From Nostoc favosum CHAB5714 (GTDB taxonomy: Bacteria > Cyanobacteriota > Cyanobacteriia > Cyanobacteriales > Nostocaceae), in NCBI RefSeq assembly GCF_020829495.1, contig NZ_JAIVFQ010000006.1:62001-126000 (forward strand): a stretch of 64,000 nt of DNA, read 5' to 3'. Shown one piece after another: positions 36,091 to 44,461 of this stretch (position 1 is its first letter; each line of letters starts with the position of its first letter). Below the pieces are notes generated by a model that searched no databases, was not told the origin of the DNA, and worked only from the letters and a program-made list of their open reading frames with translations. Both the position numbers and the translations under genes were made by a program.

Positions 36091-36286
36091 ATAGGACTTA
36101 CGCACTGTACAAATGCATCGTGATGTGCATTACCTATCTTGAGGAAGTTTTCAGGCTTTTCTTAATTATCCTGCGATCGGAAATAGACCATGCTGTAGGG
36201 GCTAAGCTTTTGCTGTGCCCTTACGAAAGATATGGTTTTTAACCTTGCTCCATATTTGGTATTTCTTGTCAATGCGTAAGTCCTAT
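36091..36286. mobile_element. Family D inverted-repeat element (AGGACTTACGCA ends), copy 1
   Basis: 196 bp from ATAGGACTTACGCA to TGCGTAAGTCCTAT (14-bp perfect inverted ends). A homologous copy, itself split by another element, lies at 53547-53954. It is sandwiched between two 21-bp tandem arrays. Confidence 0.8.
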
Positions 36287-36288
36287 AA

Positions 36289-36504
36289 ACGACTCCCCGA
36301 ATTCAATAAACGACTCCCCGAATTCAATAAACGACTCCCCGAATTCAATAAACGACACCCCGAATTCAATAAACGACACCCCGAATTCGATGAACGACTC
36401 CCCGAATTCAATAAACGACTCCCCGAATTCGATGAACGACACCCCGAATTCGATGAACGACACCCCGAATTCGATGAACGACTCCCCGAATTCAATAAAC
36501 GACA
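36289..36504. repeat. 21-bp tandem array 3 (AACGACTCCCCGAATTCAATA)
   Basis: Ten 21-bp units plus a partial one. Two variable positions (GACTCC/GACACC and CAATAA/CGATGA) give four unit types. Each unit contains GAATTC. Long frames on both strands (36215-36514) are artefacts of the period. Confidence 0.9.
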
Positions 36505-36571
36505 CCCCCCTTAATCCCCCCTTATAAAGGGGGGAAATTGAGCAAGTTTACCCCCTCCCCTTGGTAAGGGG

Positions 36572-36979
36572 CTACGGTGTACACACAAGTCTTGTCGCAG
36601 TTATATCTTTATTAATAAATCTCGCACTGCGTTTCTATCCCGCCTCGGAATGAATTCCGAGTCTCATAGCTAAAGTCCAATACAGTTCAGTTAAGCCTAA
36701 AACTCAACTCTACGTAGGTTGGGTTGAGGAATGAAACCCAACACTTCCGTGACTTTGTTGGGTTTCACTTCGTTCTACCCAACCTACAATTTTCTTAAGT
36801 GAACTGTATTGAGCTAAAGTCCACTAAGCGTGGACTAAATGATTAATTCAGTCCACGCTTAGTGGACTTCAGCTATGAGCCGCTGAACTTCAGTTCTGGG
36901 CGGGATGTCGGTAAGTGTGACAGTTTCACTCTGACAAAAATGTGGGTAGAGAATTTTTCGACTTGTGTGTACACCGTAG
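36572..36979. mobile_element. Family F element (CTACGGTGTACACACAAGTC ends), copy 1
   Basis: 408 bp with 20-bp perfect inverted ends CTACGGTGTACACACAAGTC. It is flanked by the 11-bp direct repeat TTGGTAAGGGG (36561-36571 and 36980-36990). Inside are a family G element (36678-36811) and a long palindrome made of AGTCCACGCTTAGTGGACTT. No transposase; a second, larger copy is at 51642-52277. Confidence 0.85.
36678..36811. mobile_element. Family G element, copy 3, nested in family F
   Basis: 134 bp from CAATACAGTTCAGTTAAG to CTTAAGTGAACTGTATTG. Flanking direct repeat AGCTAAAGTC on both sides, created in the arm of the surrounding palindrome. It shows the G element entered after that palindrome was present. 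Confidence 0.8.
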
Positions 36980-37036
36980 TTGGTAAGGGGAGGGTTGGGG
37001 TGGGGTGCAAGAGGATTCATAAGGCAATTCGATGAA

Positions 37037-37158
37037 TAGACCTCTTGCATAAATCAAACAATTTGAACCCCACCCCGCCAAAGCTACGCTTTGTCTCCCC
37101 TCCCGAAGAGCTCTTAGGGGTTGGGGGTGGGGTGTTAGGGACTTTTGCAAGAGGTCTA
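37037..37158. repeat. Inverted-repeat element with TAGACCTCTTGCA ends
   Basis: 122 bp with 13-bp perfect inverted ends TAGACCTCTTGCA/TGCAAGAGGTCTA. Its GC-rich core (CCCCACCCCGCCAAAGCTAC) is the same as in family A, so two kinds of ends share one core. It sits exactly at the 3' end of the broken DUF433 gene and supplies its last codons. Confidence 0.75.
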
Positions 37159-37548
37159 ATGCTTTTGACTTGGCACAGTCGAGCAGCAAATAACAAGACA
37201 GCCAAAATATCTTCAGATTCTAAATCGTCATAATCTTTCAATATTTCTTCAGTACTCATACCAGAACTAAGCAGTTCTAAAATCAACTCAACTGGATAAC
37301 GAAGGGGAGCATCTCAATTTTGCAATTTTACCAAGATCGTAGATGGTCATTGCGAATGAAGCGAAGCGGAATGAAGCAATCGCAACAACCGTACTTTGCG
37401 ATTGCTTCGCTCCACTACGTTCCGCTCGCAATGACAAATTATATTTTTACACATTTGGGATGCTCCCATAACGAAGTCCTCGAATACAGGGTTTACCGTG
37501 GCAGATATCTGGATTATGAGTAATGCGTTGTAGACGTGTGTCATTCAT
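37159..37548 (-). pseudogene. DUF433 gene split by a family B element
   Basis: From the ATG at 37548 the frame reads MNDTRLQRITHNPDICHGKPCIRGLRY and stops matching at 37468. After skipping 37305-37467 it continues PVELILELLSSGMSTEEILKDYDD and LESEDILAVLLFAARLCQVKS, completing a standard DUF433 protein (antitoxin-like family). The joining sequence CTTCGTTAT (on the coding strand) occurs on both sides of the insert as a 9-bp duplication. The C-terminus then runs into the element at 37037-37158. The gene was intact before the insertion. Confidence 0.88.
37305..37467. mobile_element. Family B miniature element, copy 2, inside DUF433
   Basis: 163 bp from GGGAGCATCTCAA to TTGGGATGCTCCC. Flanked by the 9-bp direct repeat ATAACGAAG (37296-37304 and 37468-37476). 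The interior is homologous to the copy at 18867-19075. It encodes no protein. Confidence 0.9.
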
Positions 37549-37550
37549 AA

Positions 37551-37610
37551 AGAAATATTCATAAATTATTACGATATTTTTGTTCTCATATTTTAATTCT
37601 AGATGCGAAA
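37551..37610 (-). promoter_or_regulatory. Duplicate of the parD upstream region
   Basis: The sequence TTTTTGTTCTCATATT.TAATTCTAGATGCGAA and the following start ATGAATATTTC are nearly identical to 38959-39016, upstream of parD. Here the copied start gives only five codons (MNISL) before a stop and lies just before the DUF433 gene, so this gene may have borrowed a toxin-antitoxin promoter. Confidence 0.6.
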
Positions 37611-37718
37611 TAACGACGGCAAAAAAATAATTCTAGCTACAAATAAATACTTTTGACTGTTAATTTATTTTTTATTTAGGGATTTGCAAGTATAAAATTA
37701 TACTATATCTTACAAATA

Positions 37719-37762
37719 AGAAAGGCGATCGCCCTCTGCCAAGAATCTGCGATCGCCTTTCT
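37719..37762. promoter_or_regulatory. 14-bp HIP1-based hairpin in the leader of the next gene
   Basis: AGAAAGGCGATCGC at 37719-37732 and GCGATCGCCTTTCT at 37749-37762 pair perfectly with a 16-nt loop. The hairpin ends 29 bp before the ATG at 37792, so it is a candidate leader structure, or the terminator of a lost upstream gene. Confidence 0.55.
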
Positions 37763-37791
37763 GTAAACCCCCATTCTGGGAGACAATTACA

Positions 37792-38091
37792 ATGATGACA
37801 CAAGTACAAAAGTTTGTAAAAAATCAGAAGTTCGCCCAATCAGAATTACAACAGTACTTAGATGGCGAAAACTTAAATACACCCATCCTTAATCAATCTT
37901 CTGAAAATCAATTACCGAAAAGAGAACCGATTAAACATTTATTAATAGGTTCTCCAAAAGCAGTTACTAGCACAATTCACTATCTGCAAGTGATTGGCTA
38001 CGCCAGCATCGGCGATTGGAGTCCGCTACTACCAACCGCCAACCCAGGCGAGGTAATGAGTATTTTAATCCGTCAGATTTTAATGCAATAG
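37792..38091 (+). CDS. Small conserved cyanobacterial protein
   Basis: 99 residues. The N-terminal 45 residues are polar; the C-terminal half PIKHLLIGSPKAVTSTIHYLQVIGYASIGDWSPLLPT and the end MSILIRQIL look conserved and resemble small cyanobacterial proteins of unknown function. A GGGAG ribosome site lies 9 bp upstream of ATGATG. No membrane segment. It is an isolated gene with a strong hairpin in its leader. I cannot assign a function. Confidence 0.6.
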   Translation: MMTQVQKFVKNQKFAQSELQQYLDGENLNTPILNQSSENQLPKREPIKHLLIGSPKAVTSTIHYLQVIGYASIGDWSPLLPTANPGEVMSILIRQILMQ

Positions 38092-38172
38092 GACATATCT
38101 AGATGGTGCGTTGTCGTGCAGCGCAACGCACCCTACTTGAACTTCATCTGTCGTAAGGGTTTAGCAATGTGC

Positions 38173-38377
38173 ATTGGTGTCAACTTAAGCTAAAAGTAGC
38201 TTAACTGTTAGCTGACTCGCCTGCCTCGAACTAAAGTTCTTTGGCTTTTAGCTAAAGTCTACTAAAGTAGACTAAAGATTTTTCGGATTATTTAGTCATC
38301 TTTAGATGACTTTCGCTATTAGCAAGGAACTTTAGTTCCTTGCGGGACATGGCTTTTACGTTAAGTTGACACGTATG
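38173..38377. mobile_element. Family E element (ATTGGTGTCAAC ends), copy 1
   Basis: 205 bp from ATTGGTGTCAAC to GTTGACACGTATG. Flanked by the perfect 10-bp direct repeat AGCAATGTGC (38163-38172 and 38378-38387). Interior consists of nested palindromes around GTCTACTAAAGTAGAC. A copy of the same length is at 53628-53832. Confidence 0.85.
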
Positions 38378-38408
38378 AGCAATGTGCTAAACCCAAAAAG
38401 CAGTGATT

Positions 38409-38702
38409 TTAATCAGAAAATAGCGCCTCTAAATCACGATAGCCACTCACTATCCGCACAACTTCAATCCCCTCTGCAATTGGGCGATAAAATATCAAAT
38501 AATCATCAACTGGAAAGCTTCGCAACGCAGGTAAAAGTTCATCCCGTCTGCGCCCCATACTGGGAAACTGTGCCAAAGTATCCAACTTTTGAGTGATGAG
38601 TGTGAGTAATCTATCTGCAACATCTGGATTTCCAGCAAATAGGTAATCGTTAATTTCTTGTAAGTCTTTTGCACCTTGGGGCGATAAAAAATATAAACTC
38701 AT
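38409..38702 (-). CDS. parE: ParE-type toxin
   Basis: 97 residues: LSPQGAKDLQEINDYLFAGNPDVADRLLTLITQKLDTLAQFPSMGRRRDEL and the end FYRPIAEGIEVVRIVSGYRDL are typical of ParE, whose studied members poison DNA gyrase. The start codon overlaps the last base of the parD stop, so the two are translated together. Confidence 0.9.
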   Translation of the reverse strand: MSLYFLSPQGAKDLQEINDYLFAGNPDVADRLLTLITQKLDTLAQFPSMGRRRDELLPALRSFPVDDYLIFYRPIAEGIEVVRIVSGYRDLEALFSD

Positions 38703-38971
38703 TATTGTGCCTGAGTCTTTCTCAAAGCTTGGTTCTTTTGACGCAGTTGCTCGATTACTTCTCTACCGTCGAGTCGTTCTTGGCGATCGAGTTGCTCAAC
38801 CCCAATCATAATTTCTTTTTGTAGTTCCTCAAACCGACCCTTGTAAATACGTTCTCGTTCCTCCAAGAGCCTAATACCTGCAAGAATCACTTCTTCTGAT
38901 GAGGTATACTTCCCGCTTGCAACCTGACTTTGAATAAACTGCTCAAGCTGGGTCGTTAAGGAAATATTCAT
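38702..38971 (-). CDS. parD: ParD-type antitoxin
   Basis: 89 residues: MNISLTTQLEQFIQSQVASGKYTSSEEVILAGIRLLEERER is the ribbon-helix-helix DNA-binding half of ParD; the helical C-terminus would bind ParE. It precedes and overlaps parE. Its promoter region is duplicated at 37551-37610. Confidence 0.9.
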   Translation of the reverse strand: MNISLTTQLEQFIQSQVASGKYTSSEEVILAGIRLLEERERIYKGRFEELQKEIMIGVEQLDRQERLDGREVIEQLRQKNQALRKTQAQ

Positions 38972-39243
38972 AAACTATTACCATATTTTTGTTCTCATAT
39001 TCTAATTCTAGATGCGAACTGACAGCAGTCCATTGCGATCGCACTAAGCTAGATGTTAAAACTTTTGGTGTATTGACTTATACGCAAATTACCCCACTCG
39101 AATTACGATCGCACACATTTAACCCTCTTCAAAATTCACCACAAGCACGTTAAGCTGAATTAGAGTGGCAATTTATTGCGATTTTTAATATATAAATCTC
39201 TGTTCTTGTCAAATTTTAATTTTTTCTGCTTGAGAAACCCGGA

Positions 39244-39966
39244 ATGCTAGACCGAATTTTTGATTACCTCGACTTTCACTTCAGCGTTGAAGCCCCTATA
39301 GTTCTGCTGATCCTGGTGCTTTTAGAGGCGCTGTTATCTGCCGACAATGCGATCGCCCTGGCTGCGATCGCTAGGGGGCTAGAAGACAAAGAACTTGAGC
39401 GTAAAGCTTTGAACTTTGGTTTAGTCGTTGCTTATGTGCTGCGAATCACCCTGATACTCACTGCCACTTGGGTGCAACAATTCTGGCAATTTGAATTATT
39501 GGGCGCTGCTTATCTGCTGTGGTTGGTATTCCAACACTTTACCTCGGAAGAAGCCAACGACGATCACCATCACGGGCCGCGTTTTAATTCATTGTTGCAA
39601 GCAATACCCGTGATTGCATTTACAGATTTGGCATTTTCTTTGGATAGCGTGACAACTGCGATCGCAGTTTCTCAAGAAAAATGGCTAGTGCTGACGGGTG
39701 CAACAATTGGTATTATTACGCTGCGATTCATGGCGGGATTGTTTATCCGTTGGCTAGACGAATATGAAAACCTAGAAGACGCAGGCTATGTAACTGTAGC
39801 GTTGGTAGGCTTGCGCTTGTTATTGAAAGTGGTGAACGATAATTTAGTTCCACCAGAATGGATTATGATTGCTGCCATCTTCCTGATTTTAGGCTGGGGA
39901 TTTTCCAAGCGTGTTGGCACTGAATTGACCCAAGTAGAACCAGAAAAGAGCGAAGTCTCTAAATAA
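39244..39966 (+). CDS. TerC family integral membrane protein
   Basis: 240 residues with about seven membrane segments. LEALLSADNAIALAAIARGL and VIAFTDLAFSLDSVTTAIAVS carry the paired Asp-Asn and DS motifs of TerC proteins, which are linked to metal (Mn2+ or Ca2+) export or metalation of exported proteins. A His-rich loop (DDHHHGPR) lies in the middle. Start ATG at 39244. Some cyanobacterial and plastid members act in thylakoid biogenesis, but this one cannot be assigned further. Confidence 0.88.
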   Translation: MLDRIFDYLDFHFSVEAPIVLLILVLLEALLSADNAIALAAIARGLEDKELERKALNFGLVVAYVLRITLILTATWVQQFWQFELLGAAYLLWLVFQHFTSEEANDDHHHGPRFNSLLQAIPVIAFTDLAFSLDSVTTAIAVSQEKWLVLTGATIGIITLRFMAGLFIRWLDEYENLEDAGYVTVALVGLRLLLKVVNDNLVPPEWIMIAAIFLILGWGFSKRVGTELTQVEPEKSEVSK

Positions 39967-39968
39967 GT

Positions 39969-40085
39969 GAGGAGTGAGGAGTGAGGAGTGAGGAGTTATT
40001 AATTTTCAACTCCTAAGTCCTAACTCCTAACTTTTAACTTTTAACTCCTAACTTTTAACTCCTAACTCCTCACTTTTAACTCCTA
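39969..40085. repeat. Heptamer repeats GTGAGGA / TAACTCC
   Basis: Four tandem GTGAGGA units followed by inverted-sense TAACTCC/TAACTTT units, filling the gap between the convergent TerC and ndk genes. The two halves can pair as a long hairpin. Confidence 0.75.
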
Positions 40086-40093
40086 ACTCTCCA

Positions 40094-40543
40094 TTACTCG
40101 TGCAACCAAGGCGTTAAATGTGGTTGCCAATTGACTAATTCTTCATCCTTAAACCATAGGGCTATTTCCTTTTGCGCGGTTTCTGGAGCATCAGAACCGT
40201 GGATTAAGTTGCGACCAATATTTATGCCAAAATCGCCGCGAATCGTTCCTGGCTCTGATGTTAAGGGGTTGGTCGCACCAATAATCTTTCTGGCAGATGC
40301 AACAACACCATCACCTTCCCATACCATCGCCACCACTGGGCTAGAAGTGATAAATTCCACTAGACCAGCAAAAAAGGGACGTTCCCGGTGAACATCATAG
40401 TGTTGTTGGGCCAATTCCCGACTGACTTTCAGGAACTTTAAACCAACTAGGGTAAAACCTTTAGTTTCAAAGCGACGGATAATTTCCCCCACTAATCCCC
40501 GTTGTACTCCATCTGGCTTAATTGCTAAGAATGTACGTTCCAA
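40094..40543 (-). CDS. ndk: Nucleoside diphosphate kinase
   Basis: 149 residues, the exact family length, when started at the TTG at 40543 ([26 protein letters not shown]). A GGAG ribosome site lies 6 bp upstream; the longer frame from a TTG at 40555 would add four residues before the conserved start and place the ribosome site inside. The catalytic histidine is in [16 protein letters not shown]. The enzyme equalises nucleoside triphosphate pools through a phospho-histidine. No ATG is available near the start. Confidence 0.95.
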   Translation of the reverse strand: MERTFLAIKPDGVQRGLVGEIIRRFETKGFTLVGLKFLKVSRELAQQHYDVHRERPFFAGLVEFITSSPVVAMVWEGDGVVASARKIIGATNPLTSEPGTIRGDFGINIGRNLIHGSDAPETAQKEIALWFKDEELVNWQPHLTPWLHE

Positions 40544-40784
40544 AGCTATCTCCAAAAACTTAATGAATTTTTTATCTGGTCAATTGTCCTTTGTCCTTTG
40601 TAATCCTCTGTCTTGAGTCCAAGGGTTTTCCACTAATGACCAATGACTAATGACTAATGACTAATGACCAATGACTAATGACCAATCAGAGTTTATCTCA
40701 GAAATTATCCTTGGGTGCATATACGTTCCCAAATGAATGCGTTAAATTGTTAAATCGTGGGCGAAAAACAGAGGTTAGGAAGAA

Positions 40785-42797
40785 ATGGGTGTTGATTCAA
40801 CTGCTACATCTGACGAGGTGGTACTGCCGTCCAATGGACACAAAGAAGTGAAAAATCATAAGCAAAAAAAACTGTTACCACCTAGTCCTACCACAGGAGA
40901 TTTACCTCGCTCCTGGAAAATTGAGGATAGTGAAGCCTTATACCGGATTGAAGGTTGGGGACAACCTTATTTTTCCATTAGCGCTGCTGGACACGTTACC
41001 GTGTCACCCAAGGGCGATCGCGGGGGATCTCTTGACTTGTTTGAATTAGTCAACGCCATGAAGCAGCGCAACTTGGGACTTCCCATGTTGATTCGCTTTT
41101 CCGATATTTTAGAAGATCGGATTGAGCGGTTGAATGCTTGTTTTGCCAAAGCGATCGCCCGCTATAATTACCCTGGTGTCTACCGTGGCGTGTTTCCCGT
41201 CAAGTGCAACCAAGAACGGCATTTGATTGAGGATTTAGTCAAGTTTGGCAAACCCCATCAATTTGGTTTAGAAGCCGGTTCCAAGCCAGAATTAATGATT
41301 GCTCTGGCTGTATTGGATACACCAGGAGCATTGTTAGTTTGCAACGGCTACAAAGACCGAGAATACATCGAAACGGCAATGTTAGCCCAAAGACTAGGGC
41401 AAACACCAATCATCGTCTTAGAACAGATTGAAGAGGTTGATTTGGTGATTGATGCCAATCGTCAGTTAGGTATTAAGCCGATATTAGGTGTTCGTGCTAA
41501 ACTCAGTACGCAAGGTATGGGACGTTGGGGAGCCTCTAGTGGCGATCGCGCTAAATTTGGTTTGACAATGCCTGAAGTAATCGAGGCTGTTGACAAGTTA
41601 CGCGAAGCTAACCTGCTCGATTCTTTGCAGTTAATGCACTTCCACATCGGCTCACAAATCTCTGCCATTAATGTGATTAAAGATGCCATCCAAGAAGCCA
41701 GCCGCATTTATGTGGAATTGTCGATGCTGGGGGCAGATATGAAATACCTTGATGTTGGTGGCGGCTTGGGCGTAGATTATGATGGCTCCCAAACCAACTT
41801 CTATGCATCGAAAAATTACAACATGCAAAACTATGCCAACGACATTGTGGCAGAGTTAAAAGATACCTGTGCAGAGCGGCAGATTGCCGTACCAACACTG
41901 ATTAGTGAAAGTGGACGAGCGATCGCTTCGCATCAGTCGGTGCTGATTTTCGACGTTCTCAGTACTAGTGATGTCCCTCTCGATTCACCAGAACCTCCAC
42001 AAGAGGGAGAATCCCCGATTATTAATTATCTTTGGGAAACTTACCAATCCATCAACCAAGAGAATTATCAGGAATTCTACCACGACGCTGCACAATTCAA
42101 AGAAGAAGCCATTAGCCGCTTCAACTTAGGAATATTACGCCTCAGAGAACGAGCCAAAGCCGAACGCCTCTACTGGGCTTGTTGTCAGAAAATTCTCAAC
42201 ATCACTAGACAGCAAGAATACGTACCCGATGAACTGGAAGACCTAGAGAAAATCATGGCTTCCATCTACTACGTCAACATGTCAGTGTTTCAATCAGCAC
42301 CAGATTGCTGGGCGATCGATCAACTATTCCCAATCATGCCAATCCACCGCTTGGATGAAGAACCAACGCGGCGGGGGATTTTGGCAGACCTTACCTGCGA
42401 TAGTGATGGTAAAATCGACCGCTTTATAGACCTACGCGATGTCAAATCGGTTTTAGAGTTGCACACCTACAAGCCCGGAGAACCCTATTATTTGGGAATG
42501 TTTCTGAATGGAGCTTACCAGGAAATCATGGGCAATTTGCACAACTTATTTGGGGATACTAACGCCGTTCACATCCAATTGACGCCCAAAGGCTACCAGA
42601 TTGAACACATTGTCAAAGGTGACACCATGAGCGAAGTGGTAAGCTACGTTCAGTATGACTCCGAAGATATGGTGGAAAACATTCGCCAGCGTTGCGAGAA
42701 AGCATTAGAAGAAAAGCGCATCACCCTAGCAGAATCTCAGCGACTGCTACAAACCTACGAGCAGAGTCTCAGAAGATATACGTATCTAAATAGTTAG
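40785..42797 (+). CDS. speA: Biosynthetic arginine decarboxylase
   Basis: 670 residues, the length of bacterial SpeA. The PLP lysine is K140 in GVFPVKCNQERHLIEDL; the alanine-racemase-like barrel continues with MHFHIGSQI and YLDVGGGLGVDYDGS, and DLTCDSDGKIDRF and MFLNGAYQEIMGNLHNLFGDT close the C-terminal domain. It makes agmatine from arginine for polyamine synthesis. The gene follows a heptamer-rich gap and is not in an operon. ATG preceded by AGGAAG. Confidence 0.96.
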   Translation: MGVDSTATSDEVVLPSNGHKEVKNHKQKKLLPPSPTTGDLPRSWKIEDSEALYRIEGWGQPYFSISAAGHVTVSPKGDRGGSLDLFELVNAMKQRNLGLPMLIRFSDILEDRIERLNACFAKAIARYNYPGVYRGVFPVKCNQERHLIEDLVKFGKPHQFGLEAGSKPELMIALAVLDTPGALLVCNGYKDREYIETAMLAQRLGQTPIIVLEQIEEVDLVIDANRQLGIKPILGVRAKLSTQGMGRWGASSGDRAKFGLTMPEVIEAVDKLREANLLDSLQLMHFHIGSQISAINVIKDAIQEASRIYVELSMLGADMKYLDVGGGLGVDYDGSQTNFYASKNYNMQNYANDIVAELKDTCAERQIAVPTLISESGRAIASHQSVLIFDVLSTSDVPLDSPEPPQEGESPIINYLWETYQSINQENYQEFYHDAAQFKEEAISRFNLGILRLRERAKAERLYWACCQKILNITRQQEYVPDELEDLEKIMASIYYVNMSVFQSAPDCWAIDQLFPIMPIHRLDEEPTRRGILADLTCDSDGKIDRFIDLRDVKSVLELHTYKPGEPYYLGMFLNGAYQEIMGNLHNLFGDTNAVHIQLTPKGYQIEHIVKGDTMSEVVSYVQYDSEDMVENIRQRCEKALEEKRITLAESQRLLQTYEQSLRRYTYLNS

Positions 42798-42829
42798 GAG
42801 TTAGGAATAAAGTTAGGAGTGAGGAGTGA

Positions 42830-43058
42830 AGAGTTAGGAATAAAGTTAAGAGTTAGAAGTGAAGAGGAAAACACGAAATAATAACTCCAAACTCCAAACT
42901 CCAAACTCCTAACTCCAAACTCCAAACTCCAAACTCCAAACTCCAAACTCCAAACTCCTAACTCCAAACTCCTAACTCCAAACTCCTAACTCCAAACTCC
43001 TAACTCCAAACTCCAAACTCCTAACTTCTAACTCCAAACTCCAAACTCCAAACTCCAA
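42830..43058. repeat. Heptamer array CCAAACT/CCTAACT
   Basis: More than twenty head-to-tail 7-bp units, alternately CCAAACT and CCTAACT, preceded by AGGAGTT-type units of opposite sense. It separates speA from the convergent nucleotidyltransferase gene. Confidence 0.9.
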
Positions 43059-43061
43059 ACT

Positions 43062-44231
43062 TTAAGTTGCGTTTGTTCCCAACAATTCCTCAATCGCTTG
43101 TAGCTCAAGAGGCGTATGTGATGGCGGAGTCTGACGGGCATCGGTAATCAGCCAGTCTAGAGCAGCCGCTTGAACATCTATTGCAGCGCCAGTTTTATCC
43201 ACGCAATAACGTCCAAACACTAGCTTATCGACTAAACGGACTCCTGGCCCCAGGCGCGACCATTCAAAAATCACGCTGTTTTCTACTGTTGCGCCACTAC
43301 ATATCCAACAATTAGGGCCAATCATCGCTGGGCCGACAATTTTAGCTCCGTCTTCTATTCTCGTCATACCGCCAATGTAAACTGGGCCTGTGATATCCAC
43401 TTTGTCCCAATTTACGGCGACATTTAAGCCAGTGTAGATGCCAGGGGCAACTTCATGACCAGGAATTTGCACATTCTTGATTTCACCCAGCAGTACACCG
43501 CGAATCGCCCGCCAATAATCTGGTACTTTACCAATATCTACCCATTCAAAGTCCATAGGGATGGCGTAGAAGGGAGCTTTGATTTCTACCAATTTGGGAA
43601 ACAATTGGCCACCAATGTCATATTCGACACCAGAGGGGATATAGTTAAACACCTCTGGCTCAAAGATGTAAATACCTGTGTTGATGTTGGTGCTGAGGGC
43701 TTCTTCAGTTGAAGGTTTTTCTTGGAAAGCTTTAACACGCCCCTCTTCGTCAGTGACTACTACACCGTAGCTAGAAACTTCTTCCTTGGGGACAGATTTT
43801 GTAATAATAGTAGCGATCGACCCTTTAGCTCTATGCCATTTAACCGCCGCAGTTAAATCCAAATCAATTAAAGCATCACCGCACAACACCACAAAGGTAT
43901 CGTCAAAAAAGGGCGAGAAGTCTTGGATGCGGCGCATCCCTCCAGCTGAACCAATTGCTTCGCCTTCCAGTTTCCCGTCGTCATCAATTTTCCCTTCAAA
44001 GGAATAGGCAATTTGCACCCCAAACCGCTGACCGTCACGAAAATAGTTTTCTATTTCCTCAGCCAAATGACTAACATTGACCATAATTTGGTCAAATCCA
44101 TGTTGGCGTAACAGTTCCAGCAAGAACTCCATCACTGGCTTTTGCAGGATGGGAATCATTGGTTTGGGAATTGTATAGGTAATCGGACGCACGCGAGTAC
44201 CCTTGCCAGCCGCGAGAATCATCGCTTTCAT
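43062..44231 (-). CDS. NDP-sugar (mannose-1-phosphate guanylyl-type) nucleotidyltransferase
   Basis: 389 residues. The N-terminal nucleotidyltransferase begins MKAMILAAGKGTRVRPITYTIPKPMIPI with the GxGTR and KPM motifs, and FVVLCGDALIDLDL carries the metal-binding Asp. Beyond residue 260 come left-handed beta-helix hexapeptides (GPVYIGGMTRIEDGAKIVGPAMIG). This layout fits GDP-mannose or glucose-1-phosphate nucleotidyltransferases supplying cell-envelope polysaccharide; the sugar cannot be fixed from sequence alone. Confidence 0.9.
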   Translation of the reverse strand: MKAMILAAGKGTRVRPITYTIPKPMIPILQKPVMEFLLELLRQHGFDQIMVNVSHLAEEIENYFRDGQRFGVQIAYSFEGKIDDDGKLEGEAIGSAGGMRRIQDFSPFFDDTFVVLCGDALIDLDLTAAVKWHRAKGSIATIITKSVPKEEVSSYGVVVTDEEGRVKAFQEKPSTEEALSTNINTGIYIFEPEVFNYIPSGVEYDIGGQLFPKLVEIKAPFYAIPMDFEWVDIGKVPDYWRAIRGVLLGEIKNVQIPGHEVAPGIYTGLNVAVNWDKVDITGPVYIGGMTRIEDGAKIVGPAMIGPNCWICSGATVENSVIFEWSRLGPGVRLVDKLVFGRYCVDKTGAAIDVQAAALDWLITDARQTPPSHTPLELQAIEELLGTNAT

Positions 44232-44461
44232 AAAATTTATTCCTCAACCACAAGCCAGTTTACTTTTATCGAGTGATACTTAATCATCAATTTTTATTTC
44301 TGCTCTAAGTTATCCCTTAAACAGGGATAACAGGAATATAGTGGTTATTGCAACCATAGGTATACTTAGATGACAAGCGATCGCTTATCTTTTCAATTTA
44401 CTCGGATTTTGGGACTGAATCAAAAATCTATAAATTATCTGTAATGCTACTTATCGCTTTG

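Noticed and set aside
36215..36514. Three overlapping frames with RLPEFNK-type repeats
   Set aside because: Artefact of the 21-bp array; open on both strands.
44309..44331. GTTATCCCT/AGGGATAAC hairpin resembling part of a homing-endonuclease site
   Set aside because: Similarity to the I-SceI site is partial and there is no intron or endonuclease gene; probably a small palindrome.
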